A DNA stretch of 64,000 bases, from positions 2,728,001 through 2,792,000 of the forward strand of contig NZ_CP013443.1 of assembly GCF_001718835.1 (NCBI RefSeq), written 5' to 3'. A model generated the notes under the pieces. It had not been told where the DNA came from. It searched no databases and saw nothing but the letters and a program-made list of their open reading frames with translations. The first letter of the stretch is position 1. Every line of letters begins with the position of its first letter. The DNA comes from Burkholderia cepacia (GTDB lineage Bacteria; Pseudomonadota; Gammaproteobacteria; Burkholderiales; Burkholderiaceae). Position numbers and translations under genes: made by a program. This document shows positions 8,910-16,872 of this stretch, piece by piece.

Positions 8910-9944
8910 ATGAAGATCATGATCGTCACCGACGCGTGGGAACCGCAGGTCAACGGCGTCGTGCGCACGCTGAAGAGCACGTCGCGCGAACTCACCGCGC
9001 TCGGCCACCGCGTCGAACTGCTGACGCCGCTGGAATTCCGCACGGTGCCCTGCCCGACCTACCCCGAGATCCGCCTGTCGATCCTGCCGTACCGCAAGCT
9101 GCGCGCACGGATCGATGCGTTCGCCCCCGACGCGCTGCACATCGCGACCGAAGGCCCGCTCGGCCTCGCCGCGCGGCGCTACGCACGCTCGCGCAAGCTG
9201 CCGTACACGACCGCGTATCACACGCGCTTTCCGGAATACGTGCAGGCGCGCTTCGGCATCCCGCTCGCGGCGACCTACCGCTTCCTGCACTGGTTCCACG
9301 GCCCGTCGCTCGCGGTGATGGCGCCGACGCCGGTCGTCAAGCAGGATCTCGAGAAATTCGGCTTCACGAACGTCGTGCTGTGGACCCGCGGCGTCGACCT
9401 CGACGTGTTCCGGCCGATGGAATCGAAGGTGCTCAATACCGCGCGGCCGATCTTCCTGTACGTCGGCCGCGTCGCGATCGAGAAGAACGTCGAGGCGTTC
9501 CTGCGCCTCGACCTGCCCGGCTCGAAATGGGTCGCGGGCGAAGGTCCCGCGCTCGCGGAGCTGAAGTCGCGCTATCCGGAGGCAAACTATCTCGGCGTGC
9601 TGTCACAGGCCGAGCTCGCGAAGGTGTATGCTGCGGCCGACGTGTTCGTGTTCCCGAGTCGCACCGACACGTTCGGCCTCGTGCTGCTCGAGGCGCTCGC
9701 CTGCGGCACGCCGGTTGCCGCCTATCCCGTGACGGGCCCGATCGACGTGCTCGGCGAAGGCGACGCCGGTGCGATGCACGAGGACCTGCAGGAGGCCTGC
9801 CTCGAGGCGCTGAAGATCGAACGCACGACTGCGCGCGCATGGGCCGAACGCTTTTCGTGGCGCGCGGCGTCCGAGCAGTTCGCGTCGCATCTGAAGCCGC
9901 TGCCGAAGACCGCGTACTCGCCAGCAGAAGGTGCCGCCGTTTGA
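8910..9944 (+). CDS. Glycosyltransferase family 4 (GT-B)
   Basis: A 344-residue GT-B enzyme. The N-terminal domain begins MKIMIVTDAWEPQVNGVVRT, a glycine-bearing loop typical of GT4 alpha-mannosyl/glucosyltransferases acting on lipids. The C-terminal nucleotide-sugar domain has LYVGRVAIEKNVEAFLRL and the E-x7-E-type motif in FPSRTDTFGLVLLEALACG. It has no membrane helices. It sits 28 nt after the LpxH-like phosphatase gene, and its TGA overlaps the TTG start of dgkA, so the three genes are probably co-expressed. A role in glycosylating diacylglycerol or another membrane lipid is inference from the neighbours. Confidence 0.88.
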   Translation: MKIMIVTDAWEPQVNGVVRTLKSTSRELTALGHRVELLTPLEFRTVPCPTYPEIRLSILPYRKLRARIDAFAPDALHIATEGPLGLAARRYARSRKLPYTTAYHTRFPEYVQARFGIPLAATYRFLHWFHGPSLAVMAPTPVVKQDLEKFGFTNVVLWTRGVDLDVFRPMESKVLNTARPIFLYVGRVAIEKNVEAFLRLDLPGSKWVAGEGPALAELKSRYPEANYLGVLSQAELAKVYAAADVFVFPSRTDTFGLVLLEALACGTPVAAYPVTGPIDVLGEGDAGAMHEDLQEACLEALKIERTTARAWAERFSWRAASEQFASHLKPLPKTAYSPAEGAAV

Positions 9945-10477
9945 AACGAGACCTGAACGACCAGACCCCGCCCCCCGACACCACGCCGCAACGGCACCGT
10001 CCGTTCGACGAGGAAGAGCCGCATGCCGATGCGGACGTGCACGCGCACGAGCCGCTCGGCCCCGACGATCGGCTGACGCCGCTGCCGCCGAACCCGTACA
10101 AGCGCCACCGCGGCATCACGCGCGCCTGGTACGCGCTCAAGCATTCGCTGAACGGCTTTCGCGTCGCGATCCGCGAGGAGAGCGCGTTTCGCCAGGAACT
10201 CACGCTCGCCGCGCTGATGCTCCCGATCGGCGCGTTTGCGCCGGTGCCGGCCGCGTCGCGCGCGCTGCTGATCGCGTCGGTGCTGCTGGTGCTAATCGTC
10301 GAGCTGCTGAACTCGAGCGTCGAGGCCGCGATCGACCGCATCTCGCTCGAACGCCACGAACTCTCCAAGCGTGCGAAGGACCTCGGCAGCGCAGCCGTGA
10401 CGGTCGCGCTGTTCGCGTGCGTGACGACGTGGGGCTTCGTGCTCGGCCCGGTCGTCGCACACTGGCTGGGCTTCTAG
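9941..10477 (+). CDS. dgkA: Diacylglycerol kinase
   Basis: This small membrane kinase phosphorylates diacylglycerol to phosphatidic acid and recycles lipid released in envelope synthesis. The C-terminal 120 residues hold the family: RAWYALKHSLNGFRVAIREE, then EL-x3-L-x-L and the catalytic ELLNSSVEAAIDR motif, with three TM helices. The start is taken as TTG 9941, overlapping the glycosyltransferase stop; no in-frame ATG lies near. That gives a 55-residue hydrophilic, acidic/His-rich N-terminal extension absent from the 120-residue E. coli enzyme. GTG 10037 is an alternative start. Confidence 0.92.
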   Translation: MKRDLNDQTPPPDTTPQRHRPFDEEEPHADADVHAHEPLGPDDRLTPLPPNPYKRHRGITRAWYALKHSLNGFRVAIREESAFRQELTLAALMLPIGAFAPVPAASRALLIASVLLVLIVELLNSSVEAAIDRISLERHELSKRAKDLGSAAVTVALFACVTTWGFVLGPVVAHWLGF

Positions 10478-10583
10478 ACAAGCACCGGGCGCACGCGCCG
10501 CGCACCGCCCCCGTGCGGCGCTGCACCATGCGCCGTAGGGGGCCGCGCACACGAAATGCGCCCGATGTGGCGAAACCCCGGTT

Positions 10584-10589
10584 TATAAT
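10584..10589 (+). promoter_or_regulatory. -10 element (TATAAT) before the TetR-family gene
   Basis: A perfect TATAAT lies 95 nt before the ATG at 10684, in the 206-nt gap after dgkA. The -35 region 16-18 nt upstream is poor, so activator dependence or autoregulation is possible. No clear TetR palindrome overlaps it. Confidence 0.45.
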
Positions 10590-10683
10590 CGTCCGCTAGA
10601 CATAGAACAGCAACCCGCGCCGGACGAATCACGCAGCATCGATTGCAGCGCCCGCCAGTCCGGCACACACAGGGCCGGACGAC

Positions 10684-11442
10684 ATGGAAGCGAAACCTCC
10701 CCGCCGCACCCGCGAACGGATTCTCGAGTTGTCGTTGAAACTCTTCAACGAGATCGGCGAGCCGAACGTCACGACCACGACGATCGCCGAGGAAATGGAA
10801 ATCAGTCCAGGCAACCTGTACTACCATTTCCGCAACAAGGACGACATCATCAACAGCATCTTCGCGCAGTTCGAGCAGCAGATCGAACGGCGGCTGCGCT
10901 TTCCCGAAGATCACCGTCCGACGATCGACGAAACCTGGTCGTACCTGCAGTACATGGCCGATTTCATGTGGACCTACCGGTTCCTGTATCGCGACCTCAA
11001 CGACCTGCTCGCGCGCAATCGCACGCTCGAGACGCACTTCAAGCAGATCATCAGCCACAAGGTGCGCTTCGCTCGCGAGATGTGCGAGCTGCTCGTATCC
11101 GACGCCGAGATGGTCGCCACACCCGCCGAGATCGAGGTCATCGCCACCAACATGGCCGTCATTTCGACGTACTGGCTGTCGTATCAGTACGTGATGCATC
11201 CTCGCAAGTACAACGACCAGGACGCGATCCGCGAGGAACTGCACCAGGTCAGCATGCACGTGATCTCCGTGATGGCACCGTACCTGCGCGGCCGTTCGCG
11301 CCAGCTGTTCGACGACCTGGTCTCCGGCAAGCTGCCGAAGCGCCAGTTCACCGACTACCTGCCGCCGCGCGACGGCTCGCCGCGCCCGGCCGGCAGCCCC
11401 GTCTCCACCGGGCAGGCCCCCGCCAAGGATGCCAAGCAATGA
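10684..11442 (+). CDS. TetR/AcrR family transcriptional regulator
   Basis: A 252-residue regulator. The N-terminal helix-turn-helix spans residues 10-55 (RILELSLKLFNEIGEPN, then TTIAEEMEISPGNLYYHF with the typical YYHFRNKDD recognition helix end). The long C-terminal ligand domain (residues 60-220) ends in a disordered Pro-rich tail. The stop overlaps the ATG of the LOG-family gene (ATGA), suggesting joint translation. Ligand and targets are unknown. Confidence 0.9.
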   Translation: MEAKPPRRTRERILELSLKLFNEIGEPNVTTTTIAEEMEISPGNLYYHFRNKDDIINSIFAQFEQQIERRLRFPEDHRPTIDETWSYLQYMADFMWTYRFLYRDLNDLLARNRTLETHFKQIISHKVRFAREMCELLVSDAEMVATPAEIEVIATNMAVISTYWLSYQYVMHPRKYNDQDAIREELHQVSMHVISVMAPYLRGRSRQLFDDLVSGKLPKRQFTDYLPPRDGSPRPAGSPVSTGQAPAKDAKQ

Positions 11443-12020
11443 AGGCGGTCTGTGTTTACTGCGGCTCGTCGCCCGGCGTGCGGCCCGTCTATGCCGACGC
11501 CGCGCGCGCATTCGGCCGCGCGCTCGTCGACGCGGGCCTCACGCTCGTCTACGGCGGCGGCCGCGTCGGCCTGATGGGCGTGATCGCCGACGAAGTGATG
11601 GCGGCCGGCGGCCGTGCGGTCGGCGTGATCCCCGAATTGCTCGTCGACAAGGAAGTCGGTCATACGGGGCTGTCGGAACTGCACGTCGTACCCGACATGC
11701 ACCACCGCAAGAAGATGATGGCCGACCTCTCGGACGCGTTCGTCGCGATGCCCGGCGGCGCCGGCACGCTCGAAGAGCTCTTCGAGGTCTACACGTGGGC
11801 GCAGCTCGGCTATCACCGCAAGCCCGTCGCGATCTACAACATCGATTCGTTCTACGATCCGTTGATCGCGCTGCTGCGCCATACGGTCGACGAAGGCTTC
11901 ATGCGTCCGGCCTATTTCGACGCCCTGTGCATCGAATCCGAACCCGTCGAGCTGATCGAGCGACTGCGTCGCTACCAGCCGCCCGCCCGCGACAAGTGGG
12001 CGCCCGACGCGGCCAAGTAA
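11439..12020 (+). CDS. LOG family protein (nucleotide 5'-monophosphate phosphoribohydrolase type)
   Basis: A 193-residue protein of the TIGR00730/LOG family. The hallmark PGGAGTLEE motif near residue 104 and the GGGRVGLMG loop near residue 44 are both present. Family members hydrolyse cytokinin riboside 5'-monophosphates or purine 5'-monophosphates to the free base and ribose 5-phosphate. In bacteria without cytokinin signalling the role is usually nucleotide turnover. It overlaps the TetR-type gene by 4 nt and is followed 22 nt later by an SDR gene on the same strand. Confidence 0.9.
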   Translation: MKAVCVYCGSSPGVRPVYADAARAFGRALVDAGLTLVYGGGRVGLMGVIADEVMAAGGRAVGVIPELLVDKEVGHTGLSELHVVPDMHHRKKMMADLSDAFVAMPGGAGTLEELFEVYTWAQLGYHRKPVAIYNIDSFYDPLIALLRHTVDEGFMRPAYFDALCIESEPVELIERLRRYQPPARDKWAPDAAK

Positions 12021-12042
12021 CCGTCACCGGAACCCGCACGCG

Positions 12043-12804
12043 ATGACCGCACCGTCCGACCGCAAGGCCGTCCTCATCACCGGCGCGAGCCGTGGCATCG
12101 GTCGCGCGACCGCCGTGCTCGCGGCTGCGCGCGGCTGGGACGTCGGCGTCAACTACGCGCGCGACGCGGCGGCGGCCGAACTCACCGCGCAGGCCGTCCG
12201 CGACGCGGGCGGCCGTGCATGCGTCGTCGCGGGCGACGTCGCGAACGAAGCCGACGTCGTCGCGATGTTCGACACCGTCACGGCCGCATTCGGCCGCTTC
12301 GACGCCCTCGTCAACAACGCGGGCATCGTCGCGCCGTCGATGCCGCTCGCCGACATGCCGACCGACCGGCTGCGGCGGATGTTCGACACCAACGTGCTCG
12401 GCGCGTACCTGTGTGCGCGCGAAGCGGCGCGCCGGCTGTCCACCGACCGTGGCGGTCGCGGCGGCGCGATCGTCAACGTATCGTCGATCGCCTCCCGGCT
12501 CGGCTCGCCGAACGAATACGTCGACTACGCGGGCTCGAAGGGCGCGGTCGATTCGCTGACGATCGGTCTTGCAAAGGAACTCGGCCCGCACGGCGTGCGC
12601 GTCAACGCGGTACGCCCCGGCCTGATCGAGACCGAAATTCACGCGAGCGGCGGCCAGCCGGGCCGTGCGGCCCGCCTCGGCGCAACGACGCCGCTCGGCC
12701 GCGCGGGCGAAGCGCAGGAGATCGCCGAAGCGATCGTCTGGCTGCTTGGCGACGCGGCGTCCTACACGACGGGTGCGCTGCTCGACGTCGGCGGCGGCCG
12801 ATAG
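12043..12804 (+). CDS. SDR family oxidoreductase
   Basis: A classical short-chain dehydrogenase/reductase of 253 residues. It has the cofactor motif TGASRGIG at residues 13-20, an NNAG motif (VNNAGIV), the catalytic serine in NVSSIASRLG, and Tyr/Lys in YAGSKGAVD. The family reduces or oxidises carbonyl/hydroxyl groups with NAD(P)H; the sequence resembles glucose dehydrogenase / FabG-like proteins. The substrate cannot be assigned. It is the last gene of the tetR-LOG-SDR run. Confidence 0.9.
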   Translation: MTAPSDRKAVLITGASRGIGRATAVLAAARGWDVGVNYARDAAAAELTAQAVRDAGGRACVVAGDVANEADVVAMFDTVTAAFGRFDALVNNAGIVAPSMPLADMPTDRLRRMFDTNVLGAYLCAREAARRLSTDRGGRGGAIVNVSSIASRLGSPNEYVDYAGSKGAVDSLTIGLAKELGPHGVRVNAVRPGLIETEIHASGGQPGRAARLGATTPLGRAGEAQEIAEAIVWLLGDAASYTTGALLDVGGGR

Positions 12805-12880
12805 CCCTGCCGCTGCGACTGAATGTCGCACCCCGCCCCTTCCCCTTGCCCCGCCTTACATCGCGACAAATCTCCACAAT

Positions 12881-12912
12881 TCCGCAACAGATTGTGTAAA
12901 CATCCGTAACAG
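12881..12912. promoter_or_regulatory. 10-nt direct repeats 22 nt apart, candidate operator
   Basis: TCCGCAACAG (12881-12890) and TCCGTAACAG (12903-12912) differ at one base and are spaced by two helical turns, start to start. They sit in an AT-richer patch of the 228-nt gap between the SDR gene and the GT-C transferase gene. Spacing of this kind is common for response-regulator dimers. No regulator can be named. Confidence 0.35.
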
Positions 12913-13032
12913 TTTCGTGGTCTACTAGCAGGCACTTCGACAGCCGGCGTCGCCGCCTGTCCGTCGCCGCCGGCGCGCGGCTCCTATTGCCCCGGGCGCA
13001 TGCCGCCGGGCGGCTCGACCAGAGATCTTTCC

Positions 13033-14910
13033 ATGCAGGGTTCCGCAGCGCCCAGCCGGCGACGCACGTCTGTGCCCGCCCCGGCTCAGCACGTCCGCGC
13101 ATCCGCCGAAACCGGCCTCGCCGGGCCCGTCCAGGACGCAAGCGCGTCCGCCGCGACAGCGCCCGCGCGCAGCCGCGTCGCACGGGTCGGCTGGCGCGCA
13201 TGGCTGTTCGTCGCCGCCGTATTCTGCGCGTACGTGCTGCCGGGCGTACTCGGTCACGATCCCTGGAAACAGGACGAAACCTACACGTTCGGCATCATCC
13301 AGCACATGCTCGAGACGGGCGACTTCGTCGTGCCGACCAATGCCGGCCTGCCGTTCATGGAAAAGCCGCCGCTTTACGCGTGGGTCGCGACCAGCCTCGC
13401 ATGGCTGCTGCAACGCGTGATGCCGCTGCACGACGCGGCGCGACTCGCGAGCGCGCTGTTCGCCGCGCTCGCGTTCGGCTTCATCGCGCGCTCGGCGCGC
13501 ATCGCCAGCCGCGCGGACACCTGGTTCGACCTGAAGGTGATCGGGCCCGTCGCGCTGTGCGCTAGCAGCCTCGTCGTCATCAAGCACGTGCACGACATGA
13601 TGACCGACGTCGCGCTGTTCGCCGGCACGGCAATCGGCTTCAGCGGGCTGCTCGAACTCGTGATGCAGCACGTCGCGCGCGCACGGCACGCGCAGCTCGG
13701 CCTGCCGGTCGAGTCGGGAAACCGCTGGGCCGCACCGATCTTCGGCGCGGGCGTCGGCATTGCCCTGATGGCGAAGGGTCTGTTCGTGCCGCTCGTGTTC
13801 GCGGCCACGCTCGTCGGCGCGCTGGTGCTCTATCCGGCCTGCCGCACCCGCTCGTTCGCACGCGCGCTCGGCATCGCCGCGCTCGTGTTCGCGCCGTTCG
13901 CGCTCATCTGGCCGATCGCGCTGTTCATGCGCTCCGAGACGCTGTTCATGACGTGGTTCTGGGACAACAACGTCGGCCGCTTCTTCGGCTTCTCCGTCCC
14001 CGAACTGGGCGCGGAAAACGACAAGCCGTTCTTCATCCTCCGCGCGTTCCTGCTCGTCGGCTTCCCGGTCGCGCCGCTCGCGATCGTCGCGCTCGCGCGC
14101 GGCGTGTGGCGCGACTGGCGGACGCCGCGCGTCGCGCTGCCCGTCTTGTTCACCGGCGTCGGGCTGACGGTGCTGGTGGTATCCGCGACGTCGCGCCAGC
14201 TCTACATCCTGCCGTTCTTCGCGCCGCTCGCGCTGGTCGCCGCGCAGGCCGTCGAACGCCTGCCGCGCCGGCTGCATCTCGCGTGGGATTACCTGAGCCG
14301 CATCCTGTTCGGCACGGTCGTGGCGCTCGCCTGGGCAATCTGGGCGGTGATGGCCGATCCGGCCGCATCGCGCGCGGACCTGGCGCCGCTCGGCCGCTGG
14401 CTGCCGCTCGACTGGACGATGCCGATCGAACCCGCGCTCGTGACCGGCGCGCTCGTGCTGACCGTCGGCTGGCTCACGCTGCTGCCGAAGCTGCGCGCGA
14501 CGGGCCTCTGGCGCGGCGCACTGTCGTGGGGCGCCGGCGCACTCGTCGCATGGGGGCTCATCTACACGCTGCTTCTGCCGTGGCTCGACGTCGCGAAGAG
14601 CTACCGCTCGGTGTTCGACGACCTGAACGCGCATCTCGCGCTCGAATGGAACGACGGCGACTGCATGGCGAGCCTGCACGGGCTCGGCGAATCGGAAGCG
14701 CCGATGCTGTACTACTTCTCCGGCATCCAGCACACGCCGATCGACGACGCGAAAACGACGCGCTGCACCTGGATGATCGTCCAGGGCGTGCGGTCCGTCG
14801 ATCCGGCGCCGGGCAGCGAATGGAAATTGTTCTGGTCGGGCGCGCGCCCGGGCGACAACGACGAACTGCTGCGCGTGTACGTGCGCACGCCCGAGCAGCA
14901 CCTGCAGTGA
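13033..14910 (+). CDS. ArnT-like glycosyltransferase family 39/83 membrane protein
   Basis: A GT-C glycosyltransferase of about 625 residues with a cytoplasmic, Ala-rich N-terminal 50 residues and then roughly 12 TM helices. The first periplasmic loop has the acidic pair and surroundings expected for lipid-phosphate-sugar transferases (DPWKQDETYTFG, then GLPFMEKPPLYAW). Such enzymes move a sugar from an undecaprenyl carrier to lipid A or protein in the periplasm; ArnT itself adds aminoarabinose. Assignment as ArnT is not secure, and no arn genes are nearby. The ATG at 13033 was preferred over 13000, but neither has a strong ribosome site. A hairpin terminator follows. Confidence 0.82.
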   Translation: MQGSAAPSRRRTSVPAPAQHVRASAETGLAGPVQDASASAATAPARSRVARVGWRAWLFVAAVFCAYVLPGVLGHDPWKQDETYTFGIIQHMLETGDFVVPTNAGLPFMEKPPLYAWVATSLAWLLQRVMPLHDAARLASALFAALAFGFIARSARIASRADTWFDLKVIGPVALCASSLVVIKHVHDMMTDVALFAGTAIGFSGLLELVMQHVARARHAQLGLPVESGNRWAAPIFGAGVGIALMAKGLFVPLVFAATLVGALVLYPACRTRSFARALGIAALVFAPFALIWPIALFMRSETLFMTWFWDNNVGRFFGFSVPELGAENDKPFFILRAFLLVGFPVAPLAIVALARGVWRDWRTPRVALPVLFTGVGLTVLVVSATSRQLYILPFFAPLALVAAQAVERLPRRLHLAWDYLSRILFGTVVALAWAIWAVMADPAASRADLAPLGRWLPLDWTMPIEPALVTGALVLTVGWLTLLPKLRATGLWRGALSWGAGALVAWGLIYTLLLPWLDVAKSYRSVFDDLNAHLALEWNDGDCMASLHGLGESEAPMLYYFSGIQHTPIDDAKTTRCTWMIVQGVRSVDPAPGSEWKLFWSGARPGDNDELLRVYVRTPEQHLQ

Positions 14911-14914
14911 CGGT

Positions 14915-14941
14915 GGTTGAAGGCGCGTCGCGCCTTCAACC
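14915..14941. terminator. Bidirectional hairpin between convergent genes
   Basis: A perfect 13-nt inverted repeat (GGTTGAAGGCGCG and its complement) around a single base lies between the ends of the GT-C transferase gene (+) and the DUF924 gene (-). It would form a very stable stem serving both strands. No T run follows, so Rho may contribute. Confidence 0.6.
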
Positions 14942-14959
14942 CGCGCCGCCGCCCACCAC

Positions 14960-15586
14960 TCAGAACGACGACCCCGGCTCGCGCAGGAACGCGGCCTCCT
15001 CCGCGGTCGACTCGCGACCGAGAATCGCGTTCCGGTGCGGAAAGCGGCCGAAGCGCGCGATCACGTTCGCATGCGCCAGCGCGAAATCGTGATACCCGGC
15101 GCACCCCGCCTCCTCCCTGATCCCCTCGCACAGGCGCACGGCCTCGCGCTGGCTCTCGACCGACTCGTCGTGCTCGAACGGCAGATACGCAAACGCGCGG
15201 TGATGTCCGCTCGGCAGGCCGGCATCCCACCCCGCGGCGACCAGCCTGCGTGCGACCGCGAGCGCCTTCGGGTCGGCGGCAAACGCGCGCGGCGTACCGC
15301 GATGGATGTTGCGCGAGAACTGGTCGAGCACGACGATCAACGCAAGCGCACCCGGCGGCGAGCCGGCCCAGTGATCGCATCCGCCGTCGCACGCCGCCTC
15401 GAGCAACGCGCCGTAGCGCTCGCGCAGCGCTGCATCGAGCGCCGCCCCGCCGTTGAACCAGACCTTGCGCGGGTGGCCGAATTCCGCCGAGCCGGGCGGG
15501 CCGAACCAGAAATCCAGCACGTCGCGGGCGCGCGGATCGAGCGCCGCCTCGTCGCCGTGCGTGTTGTTCGTGTCATTCACCGTCAT
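14960..15586 (-). CDS. DUF924 family protein
   Basis: A 208-residue protein with the DUF924 pattern: VLDFWFGPPGS near the N terminus, then the LIVVLDQFSRNIHRG motif and HRAFAYLPFEHDES. The fold is helical and TPR-like; the biochemical function is not known. The start is the ATG at 15586, which overlaps the alaX stop by 4 nt (ATGA), showing translational coupling with the tRNA-editing gene upstream. It ends close to the shared terminator at 14915-14941. Confidence 0.88.
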   Translation of the reverse strand: MTVNDTNNTHGDEAALDPRARDVLDFWFGPPGSAEFGHPRKVWFNGGAALDAALRERYGALLEAACDGGCDHWAGSPPGALALIVVLDQFSRNIHRGTPRAFAADPKALAVARRLVAAGWDAGLPSGHHRAFAYLPFEHDESVESQREAVRLCEGIREEAGCAGYHDFALAHANVIARFGRFPHRNAILGRESTAEEAAFLREPGSSF

Positions 15587-16314
15587 GCAAACTCCAGGAC
15601 AAGGCGCCGGGTGCGCGCGCTCTTCTTTTCCAGTTTCGCGATTCGCAGCTCGCCGATTTCGGCCGTGTTGCGCACATGCGTGCCGCCGCACGGCTGCAGG
15701 TCGACATGCTCGATGCGCAGCAGCCGCACCCGGCCGAGGCCCATCGGCGGCTTCACGCTCATCGTGCGCACGAGGTCCGGCCGCCCGGCCATCTCGTCGT
15801 CGGTGATCCACTCGGTCGTGACCGGGTGCGCGCCGGCCACCAGGCCGGCGAGGCGCCGCTCGACATCGTCGCGGTCGATCGCGTCGGATGTCGCGAAATC
15901 GAGGCGGACATAGTCGGCCGTCACGCTGCAGCCGTCGACCGCGTACGGCAGCACCGCGCACATCAGGTGCGCGGCCGTATGCAGGCGCATGTGGCGATAG
16001 CGGCGCAGCCAGTCGATTTCGGCGACCACGCGCGTGCCGGGCACGAGCGCCGCGACATGCGCCTCCTGCCCCGGTGCAGGCACGTGCACGGCATCGTCGG
16101 GCGTCGCGCCGTCGAACTTCGCCTTGCGCGTATCGGCGATCGCGATCGCGCGGCCGTCAGGCAGCGTCAGCGTGCCGGCGTCGCCGGCCTGGCCGCCGCC
16201 GAGCGGATAGAACACGGTGCGGTCGAGCCGGATGCCATCTTCACCGACGGCCAGAACGACCGCATCGCATTGCGTCAGGTACGCGTCTTCGCGAAACAGC
16301 GCTTGTGTCGTCAT
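15583..16314 (-). CDS. alaX: Alanyl-tRNA editing protein (AlaX type)
   Basis: A free-standing editing domain that hydrolyses mischarged Ser-tRNA(Ala) or Gly-tRNA(Ala). The zinc site is visible as H-T-A-A-H (RLHTAAHLMCAVL) and C-G-G-T-H (QPCGGTHVRNTAEIG). The N-terminal GGGQAGDAG glycine-rich motif is like that in the AlaRS editing core. The length of 243 residues suits the longer AlaX-M/L class. Its stop overlaps the start of the DUF924 gene, so the two are expressed together. Confidence 0.92.
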   Translation of the reverse strand: MTTQALFREDAYLTQCDAVVLAVGEDGIRLDRTVFYPLGGGQAGDAGTLTLPDGRAIAIADTRKAKFDGATPDDAVHVPAPGQEAHVAALVPGTRVVAEIDWLRRYRHMRLHTAAHLMCAVLPYAVDGCSVTADYVRLDFATSDAIDRDDVERRLAGLVAGAHPVTTEWITDDEMAGRPDLVRTMSVKPPMGLGRVRLLRIEHVDLQPCGGTHVRNTAEIGELRIAKLEKKSARTRRLVLEFA

Positions 16315-16418
16315 CTGGCAGGTCTCGTCATGAATGGGGAACGATCATTGTCGGCGCGCGGCGCGGCCGCCGCCCAGACGCACTCCGGACGGCAACCGGG
16401 CGACGGCGTACCGGTCGG

Positions 16419-16829
16419 TCAACCGGGCCGGTTGCGCATCCAGTCGGCCGTATCGTAAAACGAATGCATGAGCCGCTCGCGCAGCGGTTCGGGCAATCCG
16501 ACGTCCTCCATCGCCCACGCCATGCAGCGCAGCCACTGATCGCGCTCGACCGACGCGATCGGGAACGGAAGATGCCGCGCACGCAGCCGCGGATGGCCGA
16601 ACCGGCTGATGTAGTGGTCGGGGCCGCCGAGCCACCCGCACAGGAACCAGAACAGCTTGTCGCGCGAACCGTCGAGCGACGCCGGGTGCAGCGCGCGAAT
16701 CTGCGCGAACTCGGGCTCCAGGTCCATCAGGTCGTAAAAGCGGTCCACCATTTCGCGCACGCGGGCTTCACCGCCCACGAGTTCGAACGCCGTCGGCTGC
16801 GACGGCGCATCGTCATTCACATCGGTCAT
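16419..16829 (-). CDS. Group II truncated haemoglobin
   Basis: A 136-residue globin starting MTDVNDDAPSQPTAFELVGG. The 2/2 globin pattern is visible: FYDLMDLEPEFAQIRALHP (B/C helices, with the B10 Tyr position), KLFWFLCGWLGGP with the group II tryptophan at G8, and the proximal histidine in GHPRLRARHLPF. These proteins bind O2 and act in peroxide or nitric-oxide chemistry. The frame is open for another 29 codons upstream, but those residues do not look like globin and cover the gap before the permease gene. Confidence 0.9.
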   Translation of the reverse strand: MTDVNDDAPSQPTAFELVGGEARVREMVDRFYDLMDLEPEFAQIRALHPASLDGSRDKLFWFLCGWLGGPDHYISRFGHPRLRARHLPFPIASVERDQWLRCMAWAMEDVGLPEPLRERLMHSFYDTADWMRNRPG

Positions 16830-16872
16830 ACGGATAGTCGGAAAACGGGATCTTCGGGGCCGCCGGCGACGC

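Noticed and set aside
13000..13032. Earlier ATG as the start of the ArnT-like gene
   Set aside because: It would add 11 residues without a better ribosome site; 13033 kept, with uncertainty stated.
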